Part shown: positions 44,890-58,300 of the stretch, piece after piece
Layout of the letters: the number at the start of each line of letters is the position of its first letter
Position numbering within the stretch: position 1 is the stretch's first letter
DNA from: Eretmocerus hayati
Lineage: Eukaryota > Arthropoda > Insecta > Hymenoptera > Aphelinidae
Direction of reading: 5' to 3'
Length of the DNA stretch: 64,000 nt
Assembly (NCBI GenBank): GCA_029851415.1
Contig: CM056743.1
Coordinates: forward strand, 12,826,727-12,890,726
The notes under the pieces: generated by a model
Databases searched by the model: none
Seen by the model: the letters and a program-made list of their open reading frames with translations, nothing else
Told to the model about the DNA's origin: nothing
Position numbers and translations under genes: made by a program

Positions 44890-45420
44890 TGCCCGGCCAG
44901 GATTTGTCCGTCGAATCCCATGCAAGTACGGGTTGCATACGTGGAAGGGGCGAAGAATATGGGATCGCCGTATTAGTCATGGATGGATCGAGGAGCAAAT
45001 TATGGATTGATGAGTGGGTGGTCGGGTGTATAATTTGTCTGGTTCGGTTTGGAGTTGTTTAGGCCGATCTGGTACGGACTGGAATAATCTGGTACGGTCT
45101 GGGATGATCTGGAATGGCCTGGTACAGTACGGGACCTTCAGGAATGGTTAGGAACGGTCTGGGATGATCTGATACGGCCTGACACAATCTGGGACGTTAC
45201 GGTATGTCTGGTACGTCCTAAAATGGTCTGAAGCAGTCTGGGATGGTCTGGTCTAAGCTGAGACTGTCTGAGCTGGCTAAAACATAATACGTGGCCATGT
45301 GCATTGTGGGTGGGGCGCGGGAAATGCGGTAGGTAGGTAGGTTGATACTGTCGGGTGGGATGGGTGGACAGGTACATGAGTGGGAGGCTAGAAGGGCTGG
45401 TGGGTGGTTACAACTATTAG
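44890..45420. repeat. Degenerate decamer array B with related flank
   Basis: From about 45037 to 45280 the sequence is built of 10-bp units near GGTCTGGTAC / GGTCTGGGAT. The left flank (GGATGGATCGAGG, TGGATTGATGAGTGGGTGG) resembles the reverse complement of the flank of array A at 23760-23960. Array B is thus a shorter, inverted relative of array A. Confidence 0.8.
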
Positions 45421-45598
45421 CTCACCAGTTCAACAAAATGTCACCTTTACGAACTTCAAACCTCAGGGAAACCTCGTTTTGGTACCATCGATTGATTGAT
45501 CACTACCCATCATTTTACAAATATCGTTCGTGAGCTACAGAAGCATTTTGAGGACCTCTGACTCATCCAGAATGTTTGCAAGGCAAACGAGCGATGCC

Positions 45599-46222
45599 AG
45601 TACGGAAACGCCTACGGGCCACACGTTCTGCATGCTAGCACACGACCGACTCGCACCCCCCGCACACCTGCTTCGGATGGCAATGGCACTCATGCAAATC
45701 CACGAACGGCTCGCGCTCTCTGAAAACCCACATGGCATTATGAACACGTATTGCACTGCATGATATATATGTATTGCACTGCATGATATACATGTGTTAC
45801 ACTGCATGATATGCATGTATCGCCCTGCATGATATGCATGCAATACACTTATCGTCATGCACGCATCGCATGTTATGTGTGACCTCCCTCACGTACATGC
45901 CATGACACAACTCCACTGATTAAATAGTGAAATCTAATGTTCAAATAGTGGAATTATGCGATGGCGTTCACTTCGCGAAGTTCATGCATAGCATCCGGTG
46001 CATGCATGGCGTAAAGTGCGATACATGCATATCATGCAGTGTAATACATGTATATCATTATCAGTGCTATACGTACCTATCATGCCATGTGGATTTGCAG
46101 AGAGCGCGAGTCGATCGTGGGTTTGCATGAGTGTCATTCGAAGCAGGTGTGCGGGGGAGCGCGAGTCGGCCATGTGCTAGCATGCAGAACATGTGGACCG
46201 TAGGCGTTTCCGTAAGCGAGAG
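45599..46222. repeat. Imperfect inverted repeat, ~230-260-bp arms
   Basis: TACGGAAACGCCTACGG near 45601 pairs with CCGTAGGCGTTTCCGTAA near 46198-46215. Between them TTCTGCATGCTAGCACA and GCACACCTGCTTCG also pair inverted. Arms are roughly 85-90% alike by eye, with a spacer of about 45860-45990. The left arm ends with four ~24-bp tandem units around TGCACTGCATGATAT. Overlapping open frames on the two strands are by-products of the inversion. Confidence 0.75.
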
Positions 46223-49200
46223 AGGCAATAACGCTAGTAACAAATTATTACTCTGGAACACGGTCGTCTCTGGAAACATATTCAATACACGCGCAGAAAT
46301 TATCTGGAAACAGAGGGAATCCAGAATCGCCATCCTGTTACATTTATTTGATTGAAAATGCATTCCTACCATGAATCTATCACCCCTATGACTTATCATT
46401 CCAAGACTTCGATCGAATACCCATGGTCTCGAAGTTGAATACATGATTCATTATACGCACTGGATTTATACTCGCACTGTAATTGTTAGAAATGATCATC
46501 ATTCTCTATGAATATTCCCGTGATAATATCCTTGTAAATCGCATCTTTCGATTTTAATCGCCTCAAAATAAAATTTTACCAAAAAGTTGAAATTTTGCTG
46601 ATATTCTGTTCAACAATCATTACATTGATTTTACGATTTGGGCTCTCCTCTATAGCCTACAAATAAGAAATTTGGTTCGAAATATATTGTGGATAAGGAG
46701 TGCAAGGCAAATCCCTATACCATGTTTAGCTAATGAATCGGTAACCGTGTAAGTTATCGCATGCGTCTTGTTTCTCGCATCGAAGAATTTCGAAAAGAAC
46801 AAAGTCGGCTATATCGCAGCAGTAGATTCAGTGTACCTTTACATGTATAAAAGAGTCTGGCTCGAGGCGTCATTGCGAAGTGGGCACTTCTTTCTTTTCT
46901 CCTGGCTTTGTTTTTTTTTTTTTTAACAGTCTCAAATAGCTCGTTCTCTGATGAGAGGCGACTGCGAATCGCTGCATTAGCGCCTCCGACATCAACGAGT
47001 AGTCGATTCGACGAAATCGTTGAGATTTGGCGAGAGGGTTTCGCGCGGGAGGCGCGTCGGCTCTGATCTGACTCGATCTCTATACAGAGCGCGGATCAAA
47101 ATTAAATTAGAGGGAATCGAGTGTTCCTCGATTTACGACTCGATTTTTTGTATATATCATCGAAGCCTTTATACTACACTACTGACTCATCTTCCCATGA
47201 TAGAGACTTAATCCGATATTAGAAATCGCATGAATAAATTATGCGAATTTCTGTCTCTGTCTTTTTCTATCTATGGCGAACGGCGAGAGAATTCTGTGGC
47301 GTAATTAATGATCATTGATTTTTTGAGTCCTATTTCTTCAGCAACGACGACGGCCCTGCATTCAGAGGCTATTATATCCGTCATGGGCGGGCGCCTGATG
47401 TAAGAATGGCGATGAGTTGTCTCGCATTTTATGAGGGCATGTCCACAAATGAATGGGGAAGCGTGTCACACGAGATCGGGCATCGAAATACATTTTCGTC
47501 ATTTTGAATACAAGAGGATCATCAGGGATGGATGGCACACATTCAGAACGAAAAGACATAAAAGAATTGTAATACATGACCTGTCGTTCATTTGTGGATA
47601 CACCCTAATGATTCTTACATGACACTTTGCCCGCGGGAATTTCTTTGCACGTCGTATTTGATCCACGATATTAACTGATCTATTTATTACGATCAGCATA
47701 TGTGATAGCCCAAGAGATTGATTATTATCGATCATAGCAACGCGCGTCGGCGTGACCGTTTTCGACGTTAATGTGGGAATCGATTTGCTTTGAAGCGAGA
47801 GATCGATCTCATAAATATTTACCAGATGAGACCGCGTTGTGAGTGATGAATTACACGATGTTGCGGTCATCGTCAAAATTCGGCGTACATTAAAAGAGAC
47901 CGATCAGACTCAAGGTTTCAAGGTGAACTCTTTGATGTCAGTAAAGGGGATTGGATCACACTACGCTGATGGGGGATAATGAGATATTTTATAGTCAATC
48001 TTTTTTGTGGTAAAAACCCCTGTGCCCATGATGTAGATTCATTTGTTTGAAACTGGTGACTTTTATCGATTGGTGATATCACCTTTTGTCCAGAATGTTA
48101 AAATATGAATTAATAACCAATCCAAGTTGTCTAGCTTGATAAATGTGTTGTGTATTGCTGACAAATTTTAATAAAATGTAAAATAGGTTTTGCAAAGTCT
48201 AGGTTTTCGGCTCGAATAAGAATTCATTCACAACTTCTGATGATTATAGAGAGGTTCCCGAGTATAATTCCGTTCGAATGACTCCTGTGTGAAGGTGTAA
48301 CGTCAAATTTTATTGGCTTCGTATGGGTATTTTTGAATTAGATTCAATAAATAGAGCCCACATAATAAGCAATACTGAATTTTGTACACTGTAAGAAATT
48401 GGTTGATTTTCCACCAAATCGCCAACCATCTGTCTATAAAATAAACGTTGTCCACTGTTATCCAGTCAGCTTCAATAATATTTCAAATTATTAGGAATTC
48501 AATAACTATCGCATAGATGGACGATAAATAACAAATCTATATAGCCAACAAGCAATTGAGGTGATATTTTTCCAGATTTCATATTAAATTCTAACTGGAC
48601 CCCATCACACAACTGAGTTGAGAAATAATGTTTCGCTCATGTAAAGCGGTTCATGCATCATGTCTTCCGGGGGTGGGTTGCACGTGATCCCACGCCCGTT
48701 TCACACACGCCTCCTAATATACGTTTCCCGCACACGTACTACTGTAGCGAACACAGCTACGTAGAATTTTTGAGGGGCTGTGATAATCAGGGGTGCTGAC
48801 GTTATACCAGTATACGAAGAGTAGGATGCTCAAGTTGGCGTGTGTGATGATAACAGCCGACGCATGCTACTTCGGTCTCAAGAACCACCCAGAAAACATC
48901 TCTTTCTATCTCATTTTCCTTGTCGCACACACCTGGGTGCACTTTAGACAGTTTCTGAAGTGTTATTTTGCCATATAACATTGTCACATACGCTGCAGAA
49001 GCTTCTGTCTTTGATGTAGTTTTTTTTTTTTCTACGTTTGGTCAGAAAAATTACACATCACGCTTCCGAAGGCAACGGTCTTTCGAAAACAGGTACATCT
49101 CGGATAAATTTTAAATATCTGGGTGCCAACTGAAAAAATTTAGCTGCATGCACTCTAATATATAACAGTTTCCGGTCCGAAGGCTTATCTCAAGCAACGA

Positions 49201-51942
49201 TTGGAAATTCTCGGAAGGGATTGGTCGGGAATGCTGGCCTAATATATGTATTTATGATGGTGAAGGAGAGCACAGACTCCGAGAATACTGACTACCTGCT
49301 AAAATTTGTCCGTGAGCATGAATCATACTCTTCCTGAACCTGAGTATGAATCGGCCACGTATAACCGCGCGTCTGACCATGCCCAGACTCAATCTACTGA
49401 TTCCGCCGTTCATAAATAGCCCCAGCATTCCAACTCTCGCGCTATTTTATCTATACGTACGTGAGCCCGTTCGTGCTTGCTTGCTGTCAAACGGAACGCA
49501 CCGTTGTGCTTACGAAAATAGAATCGAGAAAATAAAGAACAATTGCAAACCGATATAGAGTATGCCTGCACTGAAGGCACTTATGGGACATACTTTGAAC
49601 ACTCAGGTACATCAGTTCAAGACGATTTTTGCACCCGCGACGATGTGTATTTTTTGGGATCGGTCATGATGAGTGCAGACTCTATAAAGTCACATCTCAA
49701 TATACGTTCGCTCTCGGCACGTACATTTTTTTTAACATGTCAAGATTACGCCTGAGAAGAGTGATTTTTGAAAAAAGAGAGAAGAAAAGTGTGATGAAGA
49801 TTTGGTCGTTGATGCGCACGATGCAAGAAATTCGAAAAAGAAAACTGTTTTGAAGGACAATGACTTTCTCCCTTTGACGGTATCCTCATTCTTTATTATC
49901 TCTATTTCAAAGAATCATATGACTTGACTCACGATAAATCTGGATCATTTATTGGATCATATGAGTTTTGATCACTTTTTGTCTTCATAATGTTTTAAAT
50001 GTTAACTCTTGAAACTTAATGCCTGAAGTTGAGCTCCTACAGATATGAAGGTAAAATTTTGAAATATCGAGTATTGCTAGCACATAAATTGCATTAATTT
50101 ATCGAGATTTGGCAATCAATGATGAAATTTTTTATGCACCTTTCGGAACACTGGCAGCAATAGCGTTTCATCAGTACAAAATTAAGTCATAAATTGTTCA
50201 CACCTTGGTCTGTGTCCGAAAACTGGGCATTATTTGGACAGGCGTAACGGCGTTTCTACCAGGGAAATATTTGAAGTTATTTCAAAAGTTAAACCTTCAA
50301 ACCTAATGATTCGAACATCCAGGGGCCGATTTCTTACATATTGACATGGGTTGCTCCTACCGTGATACCATCAGAACCCGTGTCATTTTTGTCATGTGCT
50401 GACATTTCATATTAACGGGATACCTCTGTCACCACGAATGATTATCTCTTCTGCCATTCATCAGAAACGATAGTCAATTCGCCCATTCAAAAAGAACAAG
50501 ATATCTCCTGAATTATTAAAACTATGATGAAGACCACTGTCGTGACCATATCGGTGACAAAAGATGACGACGTCTCTAGAATGTACATAATATATATGGG
50601 CGAATCTCAGAATTTGGGTGATTTTGTGATCACGACCTATATTCAACGTTGCTGGAGACACGATGTGCGGCAACTGGAGACTTTCACTGAGAAATTTTGC
50701 AAATTCCCTCGTTCTTAACACTTTCAAATACTTCTGAGGTTCATAATCTGCTCTAAACCAATGATATGAGACATTTTACGTGAAAAAATTCAATTCTTCG
50801 GTTGTCACAAAGATTTTCCAGTTCACGCCTTAGCTTGTAGGTTCGAGGGCGATTGATCAACCATCCTGGAAATCGAATGGGTGATTGATTATACTTTGAA
50901 AGATCAAATCATTTTTGCCTCGCGGCCGCCCTCGCTGCATCATCTCATGAGATGAGCGAGATAATGGAAGTTGTTGACGTGTCACAAAAATTTGGTCATT
51001 TCTAAGAATCGCTTATGCTTACGACCCTGAGATCGGGGTGGTTAAAAAACTCTGGGAACGGCATCTGATTCAGAAAAGAAAAACCTAAAAATCTAGCCAA
51101 ATCTCATTGGTGTCATTGAATTCTGGTGAACATGGTCACGACGAAAAGAAAAATTGTTTTTGCGTAATTCACTCACATGAATATCTTTTTTGCATGGGAC
51201 ATGAAAATGAGGACCTAGTTGTGATTAGAACGACGTGTAATTTGATCTTCACTTCAACAGAAGTGTAAATGAAAATCGTCTTTGCCATAGATCCATCTCA
51301 GGAGTAATGCGAGAGTTACAAAAATCAAAAATATACGAAAACGTAAATTTCAGTAGTTATTAAGGAGTACCTTTATCTCGTCACAGAGGCCTTTGGGAAG
51401 TACTGTAAATTGTTGGAATCGTCTTTTTCTTATTTTTCTGATACTAAACTTACCTTATCTTCATCGGATAATGTACAATAAGAGTGGTTATAACTCAAGG
51501 CGCTCATTTAAACCTCGATTTAAACACATGGGAATATTCGTTATTAGACCGCACGTGCGCGGCAAAGTTGCAAAATGGATTACGCGAGTATATATTATTA
51601 TTTGAGTACTATTTCATAAAAAAAAAAAAAAAATAATAATAAATAAGGTTACTCAGAAATGTTCAGTAAAAATTAAAATTCCAAATCTTCCAACCAACAT
51701 CTCCCGAATCCTGAGATTCGCTCACATATAACACGCAGAGGTGAAGACTCAAATTCAAGGCATCAGCTTCCATATGACGATGATGTCGGTGCATACCTTT
51801 TTTTCATCAGACCCATACAGTTTCGCACAGCTGTATAGGCCCATTCAGGAATTTGGTCACGGTGCAGCACTCAGCACACTTTTACACCACCATGCATGCA
51901 TCTTCCTCTCATTCTCTTTGCACACACGTGTGTATCCTCGGA

Positions 51943-51966
51943 ACACACACACACACACACACACAC
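51943..51966. repeat. CA dinucleotide microsatellite
   Basis: Twelve AC units in a row. Simple repeat. Confidence 0.9.
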
Positions 51967-52350
51967 ATAAATCACATGTATGTGTATCCTGAGAGTTGAT
52001 GATGAGAATTATATATACAGCATGACGAAAAAATCCATGCACACTCACTTACAACAGTGTATATTCGCGCTCTGTAGCAAGCGACATCACACGCTTGTAA
52101 CCAAGGTTTTATGTTCGTATCGCTCTTCAATGAAGTTATGCCGAGGAATTTTTGTGCGGGCCTTCCTGCACCTTGATGCCAATTCTCTCATTCTTGATTC
52201 TTTGGAGCTCTTCTCTCTTATTCCTGATGCTGCCGTTGCTGCTGCCGTGACCGCGAGAAGACCAATCCATATATACGATATATAACTCACACTTATATGC
52301 ACGCATTCTCTTCAAGAGATGAACTCTTCGTAAGTAAAAGAGTGAAAGAA

Positions 52351-52381
52351 AGAGAGAGAAAGAGAGAGAGAGAGAGAGAGG
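52351..52381. repeat. GA dinucleotide tract
   Basis: A (GA)n run with a few A interruptions. Simple repeat. Confidence 0.85.
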
Positions 52382-55300
52382 GCAAGGAAGCTTCATTCGC
52401 ATGCTTCTAATCTTGCGATTGGAATCTTTTGGCGGTGCCCCTTCTCGTAGCTATAGCGCAATCCCTTCAACCAACCCCAACCCAACCCAACCCATAACCC
52501 AACCAATACACATTTGAGAAAGCATGCACGCGCTCGTAAAACGTCGCTATAAATTATTGATTCTTGTTCGACTCTTTGCGACCACCTCCGCCTCCCCCGA
52601 GCGAGAGACCGAGCTCATTCTATACTGAATATATAACCCGTTGTATCCCTTGCGAAAATCTTGTATATCATGTATACGCGTGCGAGTAATAGTGTTCACG
52701 GTGCATATACGGAGATGTCCAAAATCCAAGCTTTCGATCGATACAATTTTCTTCAAAAATCAATCCATATTTTATGGTATTCCGTCGATTTAGCGTGTAT
52801 TTAGGCTACAATTCATGTTTAACAGAATTCAAATCACTAGGGGCTGTCCATTGATGTTTATAAACACCTCAAAGTCGATGTTTAATTGACTCATGCGTAG
52901 TAAATCCCAGTCTCGACGGAATCCGAGCCTGAACGTATCAGGGCTCATGGGGGTCTGATACACCCCGTGTACCATCCAAATGAAAAAAGTATCTGAACAA
53001 ATTATACTACACTGACACCTTCATGCTTGTGTAGTAATTAAAGTCACATATTTCAATCTGATCAGAAACATATAGCCATAGAAAAAGAAGTAGATGAAAG
53101 AAAAAGTATCTGGGGCGTGATACACCCGGGGTGTAATACACCCCAGTCTCGTCCCAGGCCGACACTGAGGGATAATTACGCTAGGAAAAACTTTGTTCAC
53201 TCAGATCAACCATCAATTATTGGTAAGGGTTTTTTCCCTCAGATAACCACGGATGGTAAGATTTTCAGCTCCACCCTCCCATTCAAAAAACCTCTCATGT
53301 GAATAATGGACAGTCCCTTACATGTTTGGATTAGTAAACCTTAGCGACCGCTTAGTCGAAGCAGTTGGATGTTGAACAAGCGAAACAGAGACGAAAATAA
53401 TAATAATTATTATTATAATCGAATCGTTCCAGGCGGAAGTTGAACTCAAGACCTCAGGTCCACTCCATTACAGACTCCATGTTATATAAACCACATGTAT
53501 GTCGAATTGCACCACTGTGCTCTTATCGAAATGTTCTCTTGAAGAAATTAGGATCCAGCCTTTGGCATGTGGAACTGTTACATTCTTCAATTTTTCTTAG
53601 CCATAGGGTAAGCAGTGATGAATTCACGGAAAGATTCTCAGGAAGCTCAAATTGTATTTCTACCAGGTGAAGAATGTTCGAAAGATTACCAGTTCCATGA
53701 TGAGTCGTTTTGCATAATTGATCAGTCAGGTCGTCATGATCTCATGTAAATGAAATTTTATTAGGAAAACACGGTTCTCAACTTGCACATTGATCGTGCA
53801 ACTAATAAATGTGGTTTCGAAAGGTACTCAAAATCATTATTAATGGTTGTAATTGGCCCAATGATAAATCCTATTTCTACATTCAAATTTGAATCGTAAT
53901 CGTTTCGAGACCAATATCACAAAGGGGAACAGTACTTGGAAGAGACAGAAGATTCGGTGCTGTGAGAGAACAATGTGAGTCGCGAGGACATGGACAGAAC
54001 AAACGCCACGAAAAGAGGCAATGTAATATGTGAAAAAAACCGCGATGAAACTCGAGCAAGCAGGAACACACATAAAAGGGACGACGAAGTGAGTGCAGGG
54101 AATCGGAAAGGAATGAAGTATACCTGAGAGAACAAGAGTTGTATTTCCAGAGGGACCAACATAAGCAACGAAATGTGTGTTGGCTGCTCGGTTGCAGTAC
54201 AAGCTTTATCCCACCTCACCCTTTTTCTTTTCTTTTATTTTATCCGCACATTTTATTAGCTTAAAAAAAATTACATTCTAGCGTTCAAGTACATAAACTT
54301 TGTTCACGATTGCATTGCGCTTATACATTCACAAGAGCCATCGTATAAACCATGTTAGTCCCGTTGTACATGTCAATCTTACGGATGAATCTATTGGAGG
54401 AATTACTGTTCCGGATTGAAGCCCTGGTTACTAGCAGATTTTTGTACTTGATGAACCTAAGTGAGAACCAAAAAGGGTGAGTTGTTGCGACTTCGATAAC
54501 TTTATCCAACTGACTTCCTCTTGTATACCACGGAACCGTAAAAATAATGGCCATGCACGGATTCAAATCGCTGCCTGGTGGTGACTACCTCAAAGTCTGA
54601 TGATTCATCCATCACATTATATTCAAATGAAGAATCCGAAACATCAGGTTTAAATCTTGATATTTTTGGTGATTAGAATGGGGTGTGCTCTACAATTACG
54701 TCTTTTATTGCCATTTTCACCGACTTGCGTTGAGGTTAAGGTTCTTCCGTGGGGTGCAAAAGACCCCAAGGGTTCTTCAATCCAAATCAAATATCTTAGA
54801 ACGCGAAATGGAGAACCTGCGATGACATGTTGTTCCACGCTGTTCTGGATCGAGTCGTGAGTTAGCCACTGAAAAGGAAATTGAACTCGGCGCAAAATTT
54901 CGTTGGGGTATCTCAAACCCCTTGTGACGGACCGGGGACTCTACCGAGGACGAACCTAATTGATTGTCATGCGATTCCTCCTATCCCTGTCATAAAAATT
55001 GACGAAGAAGAGACCAGCTCGTCAGTCTCATGGGCTCCGAAGAACCCCCCAACATTATGAAAAACAAGAATTTGCTATATCGTAGCCATATAACATAACC
55101 TCACTCGTCCACCTTTGTGCTAGCACCGATTCCAAAAAAATTTCAAATTTCTTCCCTTCTGACTAGCTATCAGAAATGTACGCGGATTTTTGTACGGGTT
55201 CTACACGCAACCATATGTGTACTATTCGTTATTTTATGAAGGTATGAATCCTATGTCATGAGTTCGAAATCTGGTCTGAGTTTTAGTAATACTATACGAA

Positions 55301-58300
55301 TTCGCGCATTTGAACAATAAACAATTCTGATTATACCGATCTTCTTGAAAATCCTGCCATGATTCATTGTTGGTGCGAGCTTATATTTCAAACAATATTT
55401 CTTCTTTATGTTACAGGTAAGCAAACATGGATTCGAACCGTTACAGTCTTCTCATCTGTCCTTGTATCCAGTCGGGTGAGATAATAAGACGTGCCCCCAT
55501 AAGTGATCCAGATTTTATTGGATAAGGCCCCACCATGCAAAATTGAGGTGCAGTTTCTTTGACCAATTTCACTACAATGACAAAATTGAGAATGAGTTAT
55601 GTATAAAACTCGTGCACAACATGGAAACTTGAATATAATGAGTATAATGAGTATAGACACGTGTAGATGCGTAACCACATCGCAAAATAAGGTAATGTGA
55701 ATCTAAGTCTTCACTTAGAACACTCATCTCGACGCCTGAGCTAACTTATCATCACAGTATAGTCCGAATACTTCCATTGAATAAATTAATTTTCTGCTTC
55801 AGCCGCGTACACTGAAAAATATGTATACAGATTGGCAAATTCCTTGCATTACCCGTGACGTAGGTCTTTACCCTTTCGCAAAACGATTCCAGAGTGCCAA
55901 CCGCGTGCTGATGGCTGTTAGATTGTGTGCAAAGGAAGTGGTATATGAGGAGAGGAAGGAGGGGGGAGGGAGGGGGGGGGTGGTCCCGAAATTTCAGCGG
56001 ACACGCGGCACATTCCTGGCTCGGTCTCTGCTTATATGTATGTGGAGTGCACAAGAATAAGTGGTATGTGAGGAGGATGAGGTAGAAGAGGAGGATGAGG
56101 AAGGCCTCCCGCAGTCTCCTGCTGATGCTTCGTCTGAAATGCATGCATGCATGCATGCAGCAGACGATTCAAGCAACGTACAACAGGAGGCTTTGGTGCA
56201 ACCAGATGCACCGACCGAAAACTCGTTCGTTCACCGGACCGCCCGCATCACCATCTGAGACCATCGTATATATACGCGAAAGTGTGTGTATTAGTCGGGG
56301 GGAGGGCGTGGGAGCGCCACCTTCTCGTGCAACGATTATATTTGGCACGGTGCGAAATTCTTTGGTTCATTAACACCCACTCTATCCAATTCAATTTTAG
56401 ACTATGATTTCATTTTTTTTTTAAAGGATTCCTCTTGTACAGTTGATATCATTCATATTTGTGTTGTGTCCTGAGTTATCTCTTGCGAGTTCAAACGTTA
56501 TTACGATTTCCATGTTTCCTGAGTATAGAAAATTCTTTATACTATGTGTAGACATATTTTCGTTCAAGTTTTTCAGTCACTATCTGATACCAATTTTCAC
56601 TATCACTTTGGGGTCATGGAGACCCCAGAAACTGGCTTTTTATGCAATTATAAGATATTTGGACTCTTACAAAATTGAAAAAAAGAGTATTCGCGCCTCG
56701 TTCGTGAGGTTCCCTGCTTCCGAGCGATTATTTCAATATTTGCCTGCGGCTCAGGCCAAAAAACCAATCGCTCAGAAGCCAGTTACAACCTCATAAACTC
56801 ACTCGTCATGGAATGTACTATTACGGAGCCCTGACTTTGTTCCGGGATGCCGGCGCATCTCGAAGAAGTTTTGTTCATTTCGAAGTTCTGTTAAGTATGT
56901 TCAAAATAATTAAGAAACACCAAATCCTTCAAGATTGAAGGAAACCACACAGATTTGAAAAAAAAACCATGGACTTATTTCGCAAGTAGACTAACGGATT
57001 GAACTCCACTCCATGAGCCAACAATCGAGTCCGAAAACCACAAACCATTAGGTATGTTTCAAATTGAGCCTTCTCATATAAATAATTGTCTCCATTACCG
57101 CCGTCACTTCAGCCGTCACTATTGAATGATGTCATTAATATCGGTAAGCAGATTCTAACCCAACATGTAATGTGATGCATTATTCATTCATTCATTCACC
57201 TTCCTCATTATCTTCGATGCGGTAGCGCATCATCGTTTATTAAATAATGAGAAGCGTTTCATGTCGAGCTATATACGCGCAGTACATCCGATCGCTTAAC
57301 TTCTAGGCGCCGACTTTCCACGTAATATACCGCACTACAAATTATCAATTGTCTTATGTTGAATAATAGCGATTTGAAACCGGTATCACTAACCAGAGAC
57401 AAATCGTAAGCTACGATAAATTTGTTCGAGATCATTTTTCGCACAATTTTTCCTCACAGGGTGTGTGGTCTTGATTGAGAATACCACCCTTGAAGAACAG
57501 CCGCATCTCATTACATCCCATCATATAACATAGTTTGAATAAAGTTGAAGGCAGTCATTCCAAACGATGATACCATGTCTTAGTCGGTGCACAGCGAAAC
57601 AAGTGCGCGAGAAAGTGAGCGAGAGAAAATCACACTTGTTCGATAATGATTACGACGTATTTATCGGTTCGCTACCGCACCGATCGAGAGATTCAACAGA
57701 GCTTCATTGATTTTGTCTAACTGTGCGGCCTCGTGGTTTGCCGCCATGACTCTTTGATCTCTCTGTATTGACATCTTTTTATCATAATTCAGAATGGTAT
57801 AAGATCGATGCAGAATGGCTCAGCTTCGTGTGAACTGTTCCAATCAGGATTACTTTTTATTGACACGATGCATTTCAAGCTTTCAGACTCTCTCTGGAGA
57901 AACTCATGACTCTTTCAGCTAGGATTCTGTAATTTAAATTTCGTTCTCCAAATCAATTATGACAGTCGATCCGTGCTACCATAGTATTTAGAATTTAACA
58001 GATACATCATCTCATTCCTTATCATGAGAAAATTTTCCAATGATGTATTCCAGATTAAAGATATTTTCATCATTCTAACCTAAAATGCTCTCAAACGCGG
58101 TTTTAGGGTTCTCATGATAGAGATTCATAAATTCTTTGCTCGCAGGTTCATTTCGGGTGCGGAGGACTCATTTTCCTCATTTCTCTCGGGGAATAGACTG
58201 TCCTAGCGCCCAAACTGAGCTTACGTGCCCACGGCAATAATGTCATATCGCTTTCAACGGCAAAATTGTTTGAGAAAGCACTATTCTTCATCCGTCACAA

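Noticed and set aside
52468..52505. CCCAA repeats resembling telomeric DNA
   Set aside because: The unit is CCCAA, not the insect CCTAA, and only a few imperfect copies occur inside an intron.
53840..54219. 100-120-codon minus-strand frames, partly hydrophobic
   Set aside because: Two overlapping frames with no family resemblance and no splice support; expected by chance in 64 kb.
55425..55445. GGATTCGAACC, a tRNA B-box look-alike on the minus strand
   Set aside because: The flanking bases do not form a T-stem, and no A-box or acceptor stem could be fitted.
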